This document shows, piece after piece, positions 1 through 12,500 of a stretch of 64,000 nucleotides of DNA. Position numbers and translations under genes: made by a program. Location of the stretch: contig JAKCPI010015339.1 of the NCBI GenBank assembly GCA_023213315.1, positions 62,001-126,000 of the forward strand, read 5' to 3'. The stretch is from Euborellia annulipes. Taxonomy: Eukaryota > Arthropoda > Insecta > Dermaptera > Anisolabididae. Each line of letters starts with the position of its first letter. The first letter of the stretch is position 1. A model generated the notes under the pieces. The model made no database searches and was not told the DNA's origin. It saw nothing but the letters and a program-made list of their open reading frames with translations.

Positions 1-858
1 ATATAATAATATATAAAATCGATATTATATTATATAAGACTTAAAAGAGTTATAATTTGATTATTAAAGATAAAAAAATTAATTTCTAAAGCTAGGCGCA
101 CACTAGACCGAATGGGGATGTAATCCCTGCTAGTGTACACGAGCCTTTACAACGAGGAATTTTTTAATAAATCAATTTTATTTTTATAAATAAAAAAAAA
201 AAAAACAAAAAAAAAATATATGTATAAATATATAAAACATAAGAATAAAAGTAATAACTTTGAAATAAATAATCTCTTTAGGATAATAGGCGAAATATTA
301 AATTACTATAATACATAAAACAAAAATTAATTAAAGGTCATCATCGTTTACATTATAACGTTATTATTATTTATATACGTAGATAAAGGACTATATATTT
401 ATTTAAATGAATTGAAAAATACTCTTTGCGTGAAAATGAAGAAATAACAAAAAGGTCAGAGTGGAAGCAATTCGAATGATATATTAATGATACAAAATTG
501 GATAAATGGAAAATCGATTCCATTCTGACCGCTGTCTACAGAAAAGAAGAAGGGGCCAGTCATTCTCTCAGTTGGTGATGTTGTCTTCTTTTTTCTAATC
601 TATTTTAATCTAAAAAATGTTATAATTATATCATTTTTCAAATTAATAATTAAAATAAGAAAGCTATCAATTTAGGGTTGGTTTTTCCATTCATGGTCAA
701 ATTTGAATTGTAATATAGAAAAGGGGGTTCAGTACTCTATCTTAAATAAGCTCATTATTTTATTATTAAAAGGTTTGAAAAAAATTTCGATTTTACTTCT
801 TTTAATAAATAAAATGATGAGATGTGGTATATAATTTATAATAAGATTTAGCAATGAA
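1..858. other. AT-rich intergenic DNA
   Basis: This is very AT-rich sequence downstream of the double-BTB gene, which ends at 3070 on the minus strand. I see no coding exon, RNA gene or clear repeat boundary. Short open frames here have no domain signature. Confidence 0.5.
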
Positions 859-1125
859 CATGGGCGTACCCAGCGAGGGGCAGGGGGGCAGCTGCCCCCC
901 CCTAGAAGCAAAAAAAAAAAATTAAACGTTTATAAAGTGGTGAAACGAAACAAAATTGGTGGATAGCGGCGGCGAATGATTATTTTTGTTAGGACTCGAG
1001 GGTTTTTAGGCCTTTAATTCGAAGGCTTTTCCCCTCTATATTAAAACTAGCTAAGTCCCAATCTGGACGACCATGATCTGACCATGCCCCCCCCCCCCCT
1101 AGATTTGATCCTGGGTACGCCCATG
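859..1125. mobile_element. hAT-like MITE, 8-bp TSD GCAATGAA
   Basis: The terminal inverted repeats begin CATGGGCGTACCCAG and the element ends CTGGGTACGCCCATG. It is flanked by exact 8-bp direct repeats GCAATGAA at 851-858 and 1126-1133. G/C runs lie just inside both ends. An 8-bp duplication is typical of the hAT superfamily; the element has no transposase, so it is a non-autonomous miniature element. Confidence 0.8.
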
Positions 1126-1231
1126 GCAATGAAGAGAGTTTTTTTAATTATAGTGCGGAAGAGGTTTGCAGCCAAATGAAAAAGAGCCTCTATTATTAAA
1201 TAAACTCTTTATTCAGGACGTTTCGGCATAG

Positions 1232-1419
1232 ATTCTATTATATAGAGGGGAAAAGCCTTCGAATTAAAGGCATAAAAACCCTCGAGTCCTAACGAGTCCC
1301 CGTCGCCATCGCCCTACCTAATTTTGTTTCGTTTCATCACTTTATAAGCATTTAATTTTTTTTTTCTTGCTTCTAGGGGGAGCAGCTGCCCCCTCTGCCC
1401 CTCGCTGGGTACGCCCATG
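1232..1419. repeat. Truncated inverted copy of the 859-1125 element
   Basis: This stretch is the reverse complement of much of 859-1060, including the GAAACGAAACAAAAT block, and ends with the same CTGGGTACGCCCATG terminus. The other terminus is missing. With its neighbour it makes a large hairpin. Confidence 0.7.
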
Positions 1420-2176
1420 ATTCTTTACGGCCCGGTCTGCAATAATTTCGGTTAATAAATATTAATTAGGACCGACACCTTCTGACAGAATTTAAAAATA
1501 GAGGTAATTAAAGGGCACAATTTTAAATTGTGCCAATATAGTTTTTAAAATTTTAACATCATTTTTCTCTCTCTCTATATACTGTATACATTTCACCCCC
1601 ACTTTCTCTCCCCCACCTGCTAAGGTCCCTGGTTCAATTAATAAAATAATAGATTCCTGTTAATATGGACAGTCTTTCAAAAGAATAAAAAGTCAAAATT
1701 GCTTCGTCATAGCATGATACCCTATTTTACATCCGTGATTCTCAGTTTCAAATTGAGGATGATATAATACGATATTCGGACGATGATTGTCCACAGATAC
1801 AAAGCACGGGATCGATAAGAAATATCGGACAAAAGCTCTAAAATGCAATTATTTCTTTCAATGTGAGACAAGTTTTTGTATTCAATCACTGAAAAAATTT
1901 TCTTGTCGACATAGATGCCTTTATCTTTATCATCGGTGGTGTGATAATTGCACTTGAGGGTGAGGAATGAAGAGAAACGTAGAAACACCAGCGATGATGA
2001 GATGAAGGCATCTGTGCTCATTTGGATCGAAGGGACCTAATGCAAAACATACCCCACATCGGGAGAAAAATAAAGAAAAAGTAATAAAAGAATAAAGAAT
2101 TTTATTCAATTTTGGTTTGATATTTCTTTTTGATCCAATGTTGGAGAAAACTTAACAGCCGGCCCTCCTAAAATTA
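1420..2176. other. Intergenic DNA without recognised feature
   Basis: This is AT-rich sequence with a CT-rich patch near 1565-1615. No exon or delimited repeat is visible. Confidence 0.4.
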
Positions 2177-2704
2177 CAGTGAGCGTCAAAAATAGTGGAA
2201 CAACACTGGTCTTTCTTAAAAAGACCTGTTCTAATCTATACTGTGATTTATTAAACATTTAATATGAAACAATTTATACATTTCTAAGTAAATTTAACAC
2301 AAATCCATATCATTTTAATAAATAATTACAATTTAAATAAAACAAAGACAAAAATGTCGAAATATTTTTATTAACACCAAATTTCTAAAATTTTAAAATA
2401 ATCTTTCCATTTCAGTTTTTCTCTGTCTATTTTATTGGAAATTCTTATAAAAACAAAATTTTTAATTAATATCCAACAAAACATACCGAGATTATGTTGA
2501 TTTGTCCCTCAAATTGAAAATCGACATATCTGTCTTTGTTTTATTTAAATTGTAATAAATTGATTAAAATGATATGTATTTATGTTAAATTTATTTAGAA
2601 ATGTATAAGTTATTTCATATTAAATGTTCTTAAATTAGAGTAACATTATTAGAAGTAGTCTCTTAAAAAGGAACAAAATGTTACGTTTTTTTTGACGCAT
2701 AGTG
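2177..2704. mobile_element. Foldback MITE, TA target site (Tc1/mariner-like)
   Basis: The ends are CAGTGAGCGTCAAAAA and the inverse of TTTTTTGACGCATAGTG, flanked by TA on both sides. The arms pair for most of their length around a short centre; for example, the stretch near 2265-2345 is the inverse of 2525-2625. There is no coding capacity. The TA target site and terminal design fit a Tc1/mariner-type non-autonomous element. Confidence 0.75.
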
Positions 2705-2758
2705 TAATTATTATAATTTTATAAAATTATTAAATAGTGCAATATATAGCTTGCTTTA

Positions 2759-2860
2759 CATACCAAGGGTTTGTGATTCGCTTCCCGTCCCTAGCGATAA
2801 AATAAAATTAATCCATCGCCAATATAATTTAAATAAATATGGACGAAAAAAAAACATTTG
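2759..2860 (+). repeat. Probable SINE fragment (family of 62884-63059)
   Basis: The text GCTTCCCGTCCC followed by AGCGA and an AT-rich tail matches the B-box region and following segment of the SINE at 62884-63059. The 5' part is degraded. Confidence 0.35.
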
Positions 2861-3069
2861 AATTATTTATTTCAGATATGACTAGTCTTTATCATATAGT
2901 TAATAAAAAGCAATCTGAGAAAATGACTGACTCCATATAATACTGAAATAGATCGAAAAAGAAGAAGGAGATGGCTTACCAGATCGTTCCCGAATGTCAT
3001 TTAAGAACGAGGCCTGTATAAAAGGCTTTTCCTTGTTTGTGTCGTTGAGGAAATCTGATGAGCCCACCT

Positions 3070-3524
3070 TCAGGATGAATAGAAGAAATTCAAAGCACGA
3101 TTGATATCATAATCAGCGGCCAGGATATGCAAAACAAGCCGGTCCCTTGGCACCTGATCGCCAACCACGGAACGTAATTGTGTAATACACGCCTCAAGTC
3201 GTGGTGAATCTTGAGCGAGTGGAGGTAGAGAATCATCAAGTGAACTACTATTATCTTCAGAAATCTCGCCAGCCGCCGCCGGCGTGTTGTCGACCAATTC
3301 CAGCTCCACCGACGACACCGCCCACAGATGGCACAGAGATAGTTGAATCGCCAGTATGGTTCATTATTGTCCCACCAGCGATGCCACCAAAACCGCCTGT
3401 TGTTCCACTCAGATGCAAGTGGGATGTCATCTCTTCAATATCAGCTACACTAGATGTAACTGATGTTGGGGTATCCGGACTAGTGCATTGGAATGGTAAC
3501 AGTTTCTCAGTGGTAGCCGATTTT
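3070..3524 (-). CDS. Double-BTB gene exon 17 (last), frame conflict
   Basis: The acceptor is a poly-T tract plus AG. The entering frame (KSATTEKLLPFQ..., Gly-rich) hits TGA at 3259-3257. The UBA-like C-terminus (VVGDQVPRDRL...NFFYSS, stop at 3072-3070) is in the next frame, open from 3360. Joining them needs a one-base loss between 3360 and 3257, in GG-rich repeats. Either the assembly has an extra base, the allele is broken, or the protein ends in the Gly-rich frame. Confidence 0.7.
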
Positions 3525-6500
3525 CTAAAAAAAAAAAAAATTGTTCATATTGTTAAGAGAGAACTTATTATATAAAAAAAGGCATGCTTTATGAGAATGA
3601 TAATGAGGACGAGAGGGAGATTGAAATGTCCTCATCAGCCCACGTTCGTGCAGCTTGCAAGTCGTTTTTTCACAGACTTGATAAAATTATTAAAGCAAAA
3701 GGTGGATACATAGAATAAACGATGTTTAATAAAAAAATATGTATGTTTAGAATATTTTTGTCTTTTTTAATAAATAAAAATACTGAAAAATAAATTTTCT
3801 ATAGTGTTTTGAGTTGGCAATACTTTATGCGCCGCACCCTGTATATATATATATATATAAGTGTAAATATATATAGATATATATACATTTTGACAAGCTT
3901 ATTATACCAAATAAGTAAATTCTAAAATCCAATATTGTTTTTAGGCCTGAAGATGGTGGATAGCCCCACCGAAACTGCATGCTAGAGCAGTTGCCAGTCT
4001 GCAATAAAGTCGAAAAATAATGGACGAGATTTTTTTTGTTATTTAATATAACCCACAAATAATATCTTGGTCTTTATGTGCAATAAAATTTCCTAATTTT
4101 AAACCAATGAAATTATCACATGTGAAAATGCATGGATGTCTCTAAAGATTTTCAAGGCCCGGGACATCTAATCACAAAAAAAAATTGGAAAGTATAGGAA
4201 ATACTATTAAATTTTTTTTACTCTTCTTAATTTTTTAGTTCTAGTTTGTATTCCTCTAAATTTTTGCCAAGCTGAGGCCCCTAATATTGCGGCAGCAGCC
4301 CCCCTTGTCCCTGAGTGTCTGAACATTATTACCAATTATTTACAATTTTCAACCAGCCTATAAGGCAAATATTCACATATAAATTACCTTGGTTTGACCC
4401 AAATGACTTGATCATAAATTTCAGCTTGTAAATTTTGAGGTAATTCTTCAAATAGTTCGCTGTTCATTATATCAGGATTCATTGAGATAAAAAGTAAACA
4501 TTCACTCTGCAAAAAAAAAAAAAAAAAAGAATGAAACAAATAAAAACATTTTTTAGTTATTTATTTAAAGAGATATACCCTGAGTGTTTTTGCATGAACT
4601 TGATCAGCCATCGACAAAAAATAAAGGACGGACTCATCGTCGATATGAGGCAATAGGGCGTGTTCACAAGCATACTTTAAGGCATCAACTTCATACCTGG
4701 AAACAAAATATGACTGTCAAATTTCATACAGACTGTAAATGGCATAAATAACGACGTTTATGGTCATAAATACAAAGGGAACAAAAGGATTTTTATCTAT
4801 TATTAAACATTTTAATTTTTAAAGCTAAAATATTTGGCCTGTTAATCTAAGGTAAAAGGGTAAAAAGAGAGTAGTAACGCACGCTTGTTTTGAAACTAAT
4901 AATGGTAATATATCGGGTGTTTTTTTTAGAGTTACCCAAGTTTAAATTATAATAAAACAAAGAAATATATTTTTAATATAAATGAAACGGACTTTATTGG
5001 ATACAAAATTTTATGACATTAATGTTTAAATATGATTTCGGCCATGTGGCCGCCACGGCTGGCGCGTACAAGCCGTAATCTGGAACACCAATTTTCACAA
5101 ACTTTTCGCACCATTTGCGGCCGTATTTCGCCGATGACACTTCGAATGCTGATTTCCAGCTGTTCAATTGTGTCTGGTTTATCGACATAGACATGTGACT
5201 TTACATAATTCCAAAGAAAATAATCCAATGGGATTAAATCACACGATCTTGGTGGCCAATTAATTGGACCATTACGTGAAATTATTCATTAATCAAAAGT
5301 TTCTTTGAGTAAATCAATTGTAGCGCGCGCTGTGTGGCATGTGGCTCAGTCCTGTTGGAACCACATGTCAGCAAGATCAATGTCGGCAAATTGAGGTACG
5401 AAAAAATTTCTAATCATGTCCCTATTCCGTTCACCATTGACAGTATCATTCTGATCATCATCGTTTTTGAAGACATATGAACCAATGACTCCGCCAGCCC
5501 ATAAAGCGCACCAAACAGTAATTTTTCTGTGGATGTAATGGCGTTTCGATAAAAGCTTGTGGATTATCCTCACTCCAAATGCACAATTCTGCTTATTTAC
5601 GTACCCGTTCAACCAAAAATGGGCTTCATCGGAAGTAAGCCATAAAATGGACGAAGTGCACGATAGGTTTGGCGAACAGACCCATTTTGATAAAAAATTT
5701 CAACAATTTGCAAGTGTTGCTCTGGTGTAAGCCTATTCATAATGAAATGTCAAACCAAACTATACAAAAAGCAACTGTCAGCTGTAAATGGGTTGTCAAA
5801 TAAAGCAGTGTTACCAACTCAAAGTTGAGTAACTCTAAAAAACACACCCTATATTAGTAGATTAATAATAATACTAAAAAGACACTAGGTTAAGAGTAAT
5901 TTAAAAAAAAAAGCATTTTTTGAATATTTTTGTGTAGTTGCTTTTAAAGCCCAATTTATGTGACAAAAATAAAAAATTATTTTAAATATTTTCCAACTTT
6001 CGCTCTTTGCTGGGTGGAAATGTAAAATATCAAAATTTCAACCTCAATTTGTCCCATATTTCTTCTTTCAAGTATGCGATGTTTCTGCTTTCAAAAACAT
6101 GTTCTCAGATAAATGCATATCCTTAAACGAAGAAAATTTAATGACATTGATTGATATAAAAGGAATAAATAGTGATAGAGCATATTTTTCCCTTCAATGT
6201 TAATGCATGGATATTTTAAGGTTTGATTGTGAATGAACATCCGGGCTCTAGTTTATATATCAATATTATATTAATATTAAAAGTTTCTTTAAAAGAAACA
6301 GCTAGCTAACCTGTCAGCGAGAAGCATAAGATCAGCAAGTTGTTCGACACCCAATGAAGAAACGCACAATTGTCCGCCATAAAGGTACTCAAGAAGAGCG
6401 CGAAATAGTGTCGGTGTAGTGTCTCTAATGACAATTTTGCGATCAATAGCCTCACGCATTCCACTGAGCAAGGCACGTCGAAAGAGATCACATCGGCCAG

Positions 6501-9500
6501 CCACAATCACACGATGAGCTCGGATAGTGCATGGTGCACTAATCGCCGATGACGTAGTGGTAGTGGTTGTTGTTGTTGCTGTTGCTGCGGTTGTTGTTGT
6601 CGTCGTCGTTGTCGCTGTCGTGGTTGTAACCGTCAGTGATGTTGTTGGTGATGTAACAATGTTTGAACAAGATGAAGAAGGTGAGAGTACGTTATTTGAG
6701 TGTGTACTCGTCGAAGAAGGCGAAGAAGCTTAAAAAAAAAAAAAAACGTTAAATCATTTCTGAGTCTTATGAGAGGATCCTACTCTTCAAAGTCGGTTTT
6801 CTCGAGTGTTTACCTAATGTCGTTTCTTCAGTACTACCGCCTCCTGGATTCGCCGAACTGGAGGAATCGGCTGGACTCACTGGAGGAGTCGGAGGTGAAT
6901 TATTCGAATTCAAATTACCTCCCTCTGAAGAACATTCGCCGCTTCCTTCTGAAAATTAAAATCATTAAGAATAAAAAATGGCTATTATATATCAAGACCT
7001 CTCTGCAATAACGATCAAAGTCAATTTTTTTCAATTTTGCGTTTATTGGCGCAACCTAACGGGAATGGCGTGTACTTTCAGTACGTGAATGATATAATTA
7101 GTAACAATGATCACAGTAGAAAATATTGTGTTACAAAAAAATTGGTTTAATAGCAAGAACGATCATAGTCAGCTGTGAACAAGGCAACAGTGATCTAAGT
7201 CATATGAAATTAGATAAAGTTTGTTAAAAGATAAAAGATACATTTTTATAACTAAATAACATTGTTTGTGTGTAAAAATTTTCTTATATTAATAAATGTT
7301 ATTCTGTATTGACTAATACTTGGTTCAATGTTAAATTTCCAGTAAAATATAGAAAAAGTGACTTTGATCGTTATTACAGTGAGGTCTTATTTATATGTTT
7401 ATTACCTTGAGGAGGAATGATTTCAAAAAGCATATCAGTTGAATGGCCACTGTGTAAAAGAGCAAGAGCTGCTCGAGAAAGAGTTGAATTTCTTGACATT
7501 GGAGGCATGCATAATGACTGAACCAAATTTAACTAAAAAAAAAAAATATATATATATATATATATCACAGCTTTTAACATACTCAAAAAACCTTTTTAGA
7601 ATTATTTTTTTCTACCTTGACTTGACTGTTATGTTTAGGTGTTGAGGTGTGTGACGACGAAGTTGACGAAGGGGCTGCTGACCCCGAAGCACTGGATGTA
7701 GCTTCAGAACAATGACTTGGATCAAGCAGGCCTAAGGCAAGGAGTGACTGAGTGAAAGCATCACGTTGCACCAAATCACACAACTGCACTAAGACGCCAT
7801 GCAGTTTGTCACTGTGTGCAAGTAATTTCTGTAAGACTCCCGACTAAAAAGAAAAAAAAAATCAATCAATTTTTTTAAACAGTTAGACAATATTATTAAG
7901 TTATTTAAAAAAATGAGACATTCTCTTATAAACTAAGCATCTTTTTAAAGTTATTTGAGATTTGAGTAAAGACGAAATCATCTTCAATTTATATCTCTAA
8001 TTCACCTCATTGCTAAACAGTTATCCACAGGATTTTCTATTTAGGAATTAGATGAAAGTAGAAGTAGAAGCTTCTAAATTAGTACAGTAAAACCCCTCTT
8101 AAGCGGCCTGGTCGGAACCAAGACACTGGCTGGATACCCGTTTGGCCGGTTAGTCCGAGGTTTCGGTGAAAAATTATTGATTTTCATTGATTTCATCAGA
8201 CTTTCCTAACTAGCTCATTTTTGTTTCCTAACTAGCTCATTTTTGTTTCCTAACTACTCATTTTTGTTTCCTAACTAGCTCATTTTTGTTTAAGAGATCT
8301 TAAGCCTATGTAGTAGAAAAATAGACTGGAAAGCAAGCGAGTAAACAAACTCGGGAACCAGTGGCGTCATTTGGGAGGAGAAGGGGGCCATTTGCCCCCT
8401 CCCCCTTCCCAAGAGCTCTCATTTTTATAAAATTTTATATTATTCTTTTTAAATTAAAATATTTCAAAATATATCTACGAGTATATAAACTGTACAAAAT
8501 TAAACAATTAAAATTAAATATCTTTTGGCCAAATTTGAGTACCTATTTCTAAGTAAATTTTAAGAAAAAAAAAATTTTGCCCCCCGCCCAAGAAAAAGTT
8601 GAAATGACGCCACTTTCGGGAACTCTTTCCCCTTCCCTCTTCACCATCTGGAGGAACATATTGCCCAATGACGCATCACACAGTTTAATTAAAATACAAA
8701 AAAAAGTAATTCATATATAATATATGTAGTAATAAAAATAATGTATGATATAAAAGTAGGTCTATATATATATATATATATATGTAATTTATAATATTTA
8801 TGGGATAGGCCGGTTAATTCGAGGACCGGTTGATACGAGGCCGATCAAGAGGGTTTTACTGTATTTCAAATAACAGATATTTTTCTAACTAAACAAAATA
8901 TTATTATTTATTAAATATTAATAAAATAAAATTTAACTAATTAAATGTGAGATTTATGTGAATCTGACCCAGCACGAACTTGCATAGCCCGGTAGTCTTG
9001 TTTAAGTAGTAAAGTAAACACATCAATATCTGTGATAGGCTGGAGATCCCAGGCAGTGGACGTTTGGCTCAATATCAATATAAATCTCATATTTAATTGT
9101 ACCTTAGCTAACGATCTCATAATAATAATAATAGTCGCCCTTAAGTAATTTGAAATAACATTTTAAATTTCTTTACCACTTTTGATGTTCCAACTTTAAA
9201 ACAAAATTTGAATTCACGCCATTCTAACATTTCATCTAATGCAGCTGTTACTTCTTCTAAACGAAGCAAAAATATTGGGAGCTCCTCAATAAGTTGCTCT
9301 AAATTACGTGCAACTGATCGTACTTTATTTCCACTTGACATACTATTAAAATGTTCTCTGTAAAAAAAAAAAACAAAAAAAAAAAACAATTAGATATTGT
9401 GGTAATAATAAAACATTGTTAGCTAATTAAAGAATAATATAATTAATAATATTGTTTATACTCATTATTGCCTGATAAAGACTATATTAAGGTTACCTAA

Positions 9501-12500
9501 TGTATTTAATTTTTCTTCTCTATTTAATCAATATATAGGCCTATATTTATAGCTGGAATAGGTGATGAGGAAGTAAAAAGTTGGCAAAAATCCGAAATTG
9601 AACAATTAGAGAAAAGGCCTTTGAAAGTTTTATAAACAAATACATCTAAATAGCCGGGCAACAAATGAATAGGCCAAAATCAATAGTAAAAATGGAAATA
9701 TATTTTAGCCACTTTGGCACTCAAGTTTTTCGTAGGCTTAACTCAAAAATTGAATTTCCGGACTTTCCCCACTATGATTCTTCGCAGGCGATATACGGTA
9801 TACCCTCAACATTGCCCCTGGGTCAAGGTGAGGTATTAATGGTCGTTATTATTAATTCAAATCTTCCAAAATGACAAGTTAAATTCAATAGAGATTTCTG
9901 AGTAAGCGAGAGGTCAATTAAGGAAATAAATTGGGATACGATGTATGCTTGTTTCTTGGCAAAGGGAAAATAACTTTTAGAATGTTTTTATTAAGCTTCC
10001 TGAATATTTCGAAGGCATTGAATAGCACTTCTTCATCAGCGTCTCATTCATACAAGTATGACATTGACTCCTTATTGCTTGTAGAAAGTTGGTTGTAATG
10101 CATAGAAACTGCCAATCTAACGTTTCGCTCCGAAATTCTCAACTTGTATGTGGCATTAGAGTGAGCCGCTGATGAAGTGCTATTAAATGCCTTCGAAATA
10201 TTCAGAGAAAACACTCTAAAAGTTATATTCCCAGTGCCAAGAAATAAGCATACACCTATCATAATATATACAACTTGGCACGCCACATTCGTAAAAGAAA
10301 TAAATATTAAATTTAATTTTGCAGCAAATTTGAATTGTCTGGCCAATGTAAGGTTTCGGTACCAGGGAAAGTTTTCTACAAAATAATGAATATTATTTCA
10401 TGCCTCACACTTTCAAACAAGACAAGACGATATATTATGTCGAAGACAGAATGTCTTGTTTTGTCTGTATCTGTATGAGTCCGACCTAAGGAAAATTTTT
10501 TTAAATTATTAAAAATATTGTGAGAAATTGAATTGTTAAATACCGCCTTATATAGAAGGTATGTGGAAATGAAATTTCTGCTTTAAAAAAATATAAAGGA
10601 AAGAAAAAAAAAGCATCAAATAAGAAGGAAATAACAGAATACATACTTCTTTTGTAATAAATACTCAAGAATATTTGAAATTCTTTGATGAAACATCCGG
10701 AGTTTACTTAATTCTCTAATATGAAGAACCTTTAAATGAGTAACGAACAATAATATATTAAATATTTTTTTATTTGTATTTATTTATTTATTTATTTATT
10801 TATGAAATTACGTACCGTTCTCAAAGATTTAGTCAGCATCTCTGACATGTTGGGTTTATGCGCCTCCGATGGAGAGATATTGTGTATCATATGTTCAAGG
10901 GCGCTTTTTACTTCTTTTATTAATATAGAAACCGTGTCTAAGATAATTTCAATCTAAAAAAAAAAGAAGAAATTATTAATAAAATTATAAATTTAAAAGT
11001 TTATTTGTTAGTGGGCCCTATGGTCGAACCCGGAATATCCTCCTTTCTGGAGTATTGGTGTGCTACCAGGCCACCGGACCCTCGACCCACATCAACAAAT
11101 ACACTATACATTTATCATTAAGGTGCACGTCTCTAAAAGCCGTTAGAAGACGATTGACTATCGTGTTACTCTAGGCGGCAAGAGATGGTGTTAGTTTTTC
11201 CCATAGGAATACAAGAGATTTATTCCATTTCATTTTAAAGATTCCAGCTAATTAATTAAAGGTAAAAAATTAATTATTTTTTAACACAATCATTACAAAT
11301 TTAATTATCTATAAGATATAGAGCGAATTTAAAAAAAAATCTTCTTTAATGCGATTAATCTAAAACAAAAAATTTATTTTTTCGAAAATCAAAAAAAGGG
11401 CTTCTATAAGTTGTAGATATTTTAAATAGCTTTAATTTAAAAAAAAAATTTGAGGTCGATAGCTTCAAAATTGTGGCTGCTGGAAAGTCCCAAAATTAGC
11501 ACCCCGAGACGCGCACCTTAACAATGGAGATGAGCGGGCAACGAAATTTGCCTCTACGAAATGTAAAAAAAATTTACGACTCTTTGGTCACATTTCTTTG
11601 AAAATAAACATTGTTTTCCCAATGACAAAACCAAAATCTTATTACAAGTAAATAATACAACTGTAGAGAAATGTTTAAAGAAATCACAACGGGATAGAGC
11701 TAAAGGAGCTCTTAAATAGAGAAATAAGCTCGCACTTTTTTGAGTTTTCAATCAATAATGTGTCGGATCTACATAGAGTGCTGGCTGGGCCGAGTCAGCC
11801 ATACCAGCGCAGCATTCGGCTTGGATATCAATATCAGGAAGACTAAATACCTCGTAATAAGCAGAAAATCGGCTCTGGTAGGCCGCGAGTTTGAAAGAGT
11901 GGATCTGGGAAACACCCTAAACAACCAGTGGAAATAAGAGCACGTAAGATCTATCTTCGCCAAAATGAGACACCTCCTATGTTGTAGAGATCTTTCCCTC
12001 ACCAGAAAAATCAGGACAGTAGAGTGCTATGTGCTCCCTGTTTCAATGTATGGAATGGAGGCCCGAACATTGACCAGAGTAACAGAGAAGAAGCATTTGA
12101 GATGTGGATCAACCGACTTCTATTGAGAATATCTTGGGTTGACCACGTGACCAATGCTGAAGTTTTACGCCGCGTCGGAAAGGAGAGAGAGCTGCTCCTC
12201 AACATCAGGAAAAGGAAACTGCAATATTTTGGTCATGTCATGAGGAATGCAACAAAATACAAATCCTTGGTGATGCAGGGGAAGATCTTCGGAAAGCGAG
12301 ATCCAGGAAGTCGGCGTATCTCGTGGCTAAAGAATTTACGAGAGTGGTATGGACCTTCTTCGGCGGAGTTGTTTCGAAAAGCTGCGAACAAGGCTTCAAT
12401 CTTTATGATGATATTCAACGTCCGAAACGAGCATGGCATTTGAAGAAGAATCAATAAAAATTTATTTTTTGAAAAAATTTTTACAAAATCAGGTAACGGA

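Larger units (their letters stand above)
8095..8861. mobile_element. TA-flanked pogo/Tigger-like MITE, copy 1
   Basis: The ends read CAGTAAAACCCCTCTTAAGC and the inverse of CAAGAGGGTTTTACTG, with TA on both sides. The second copy is 29124-29972. The termini resemble pogo/Tigger ends (family knowledge). It contains a 23-bp tandem array and a nested hAT-like element at 8359-8615, so it inserted first. Confidence 0.75.

Noticed and set aside
3201..3575. 124-residue plus-strand open frame
   Set aside because: Antisense of the last exon of the double-BTB gene; the minus strand has the splice sites and the UBA-like end.
6527..6733. Valine-rich plus-strand open frame
   Set aside because: It is the antisense of the Thr/Ser codon run in exon 14 of the double-BTB gene.
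8147..8201. Further core motif in the pogo-like elements (CTGATGA...CACCGAAACC)
   Set aside because: The GG...CC stem is absent and the spacing is longer, so the match is probably chance or a remote relative.
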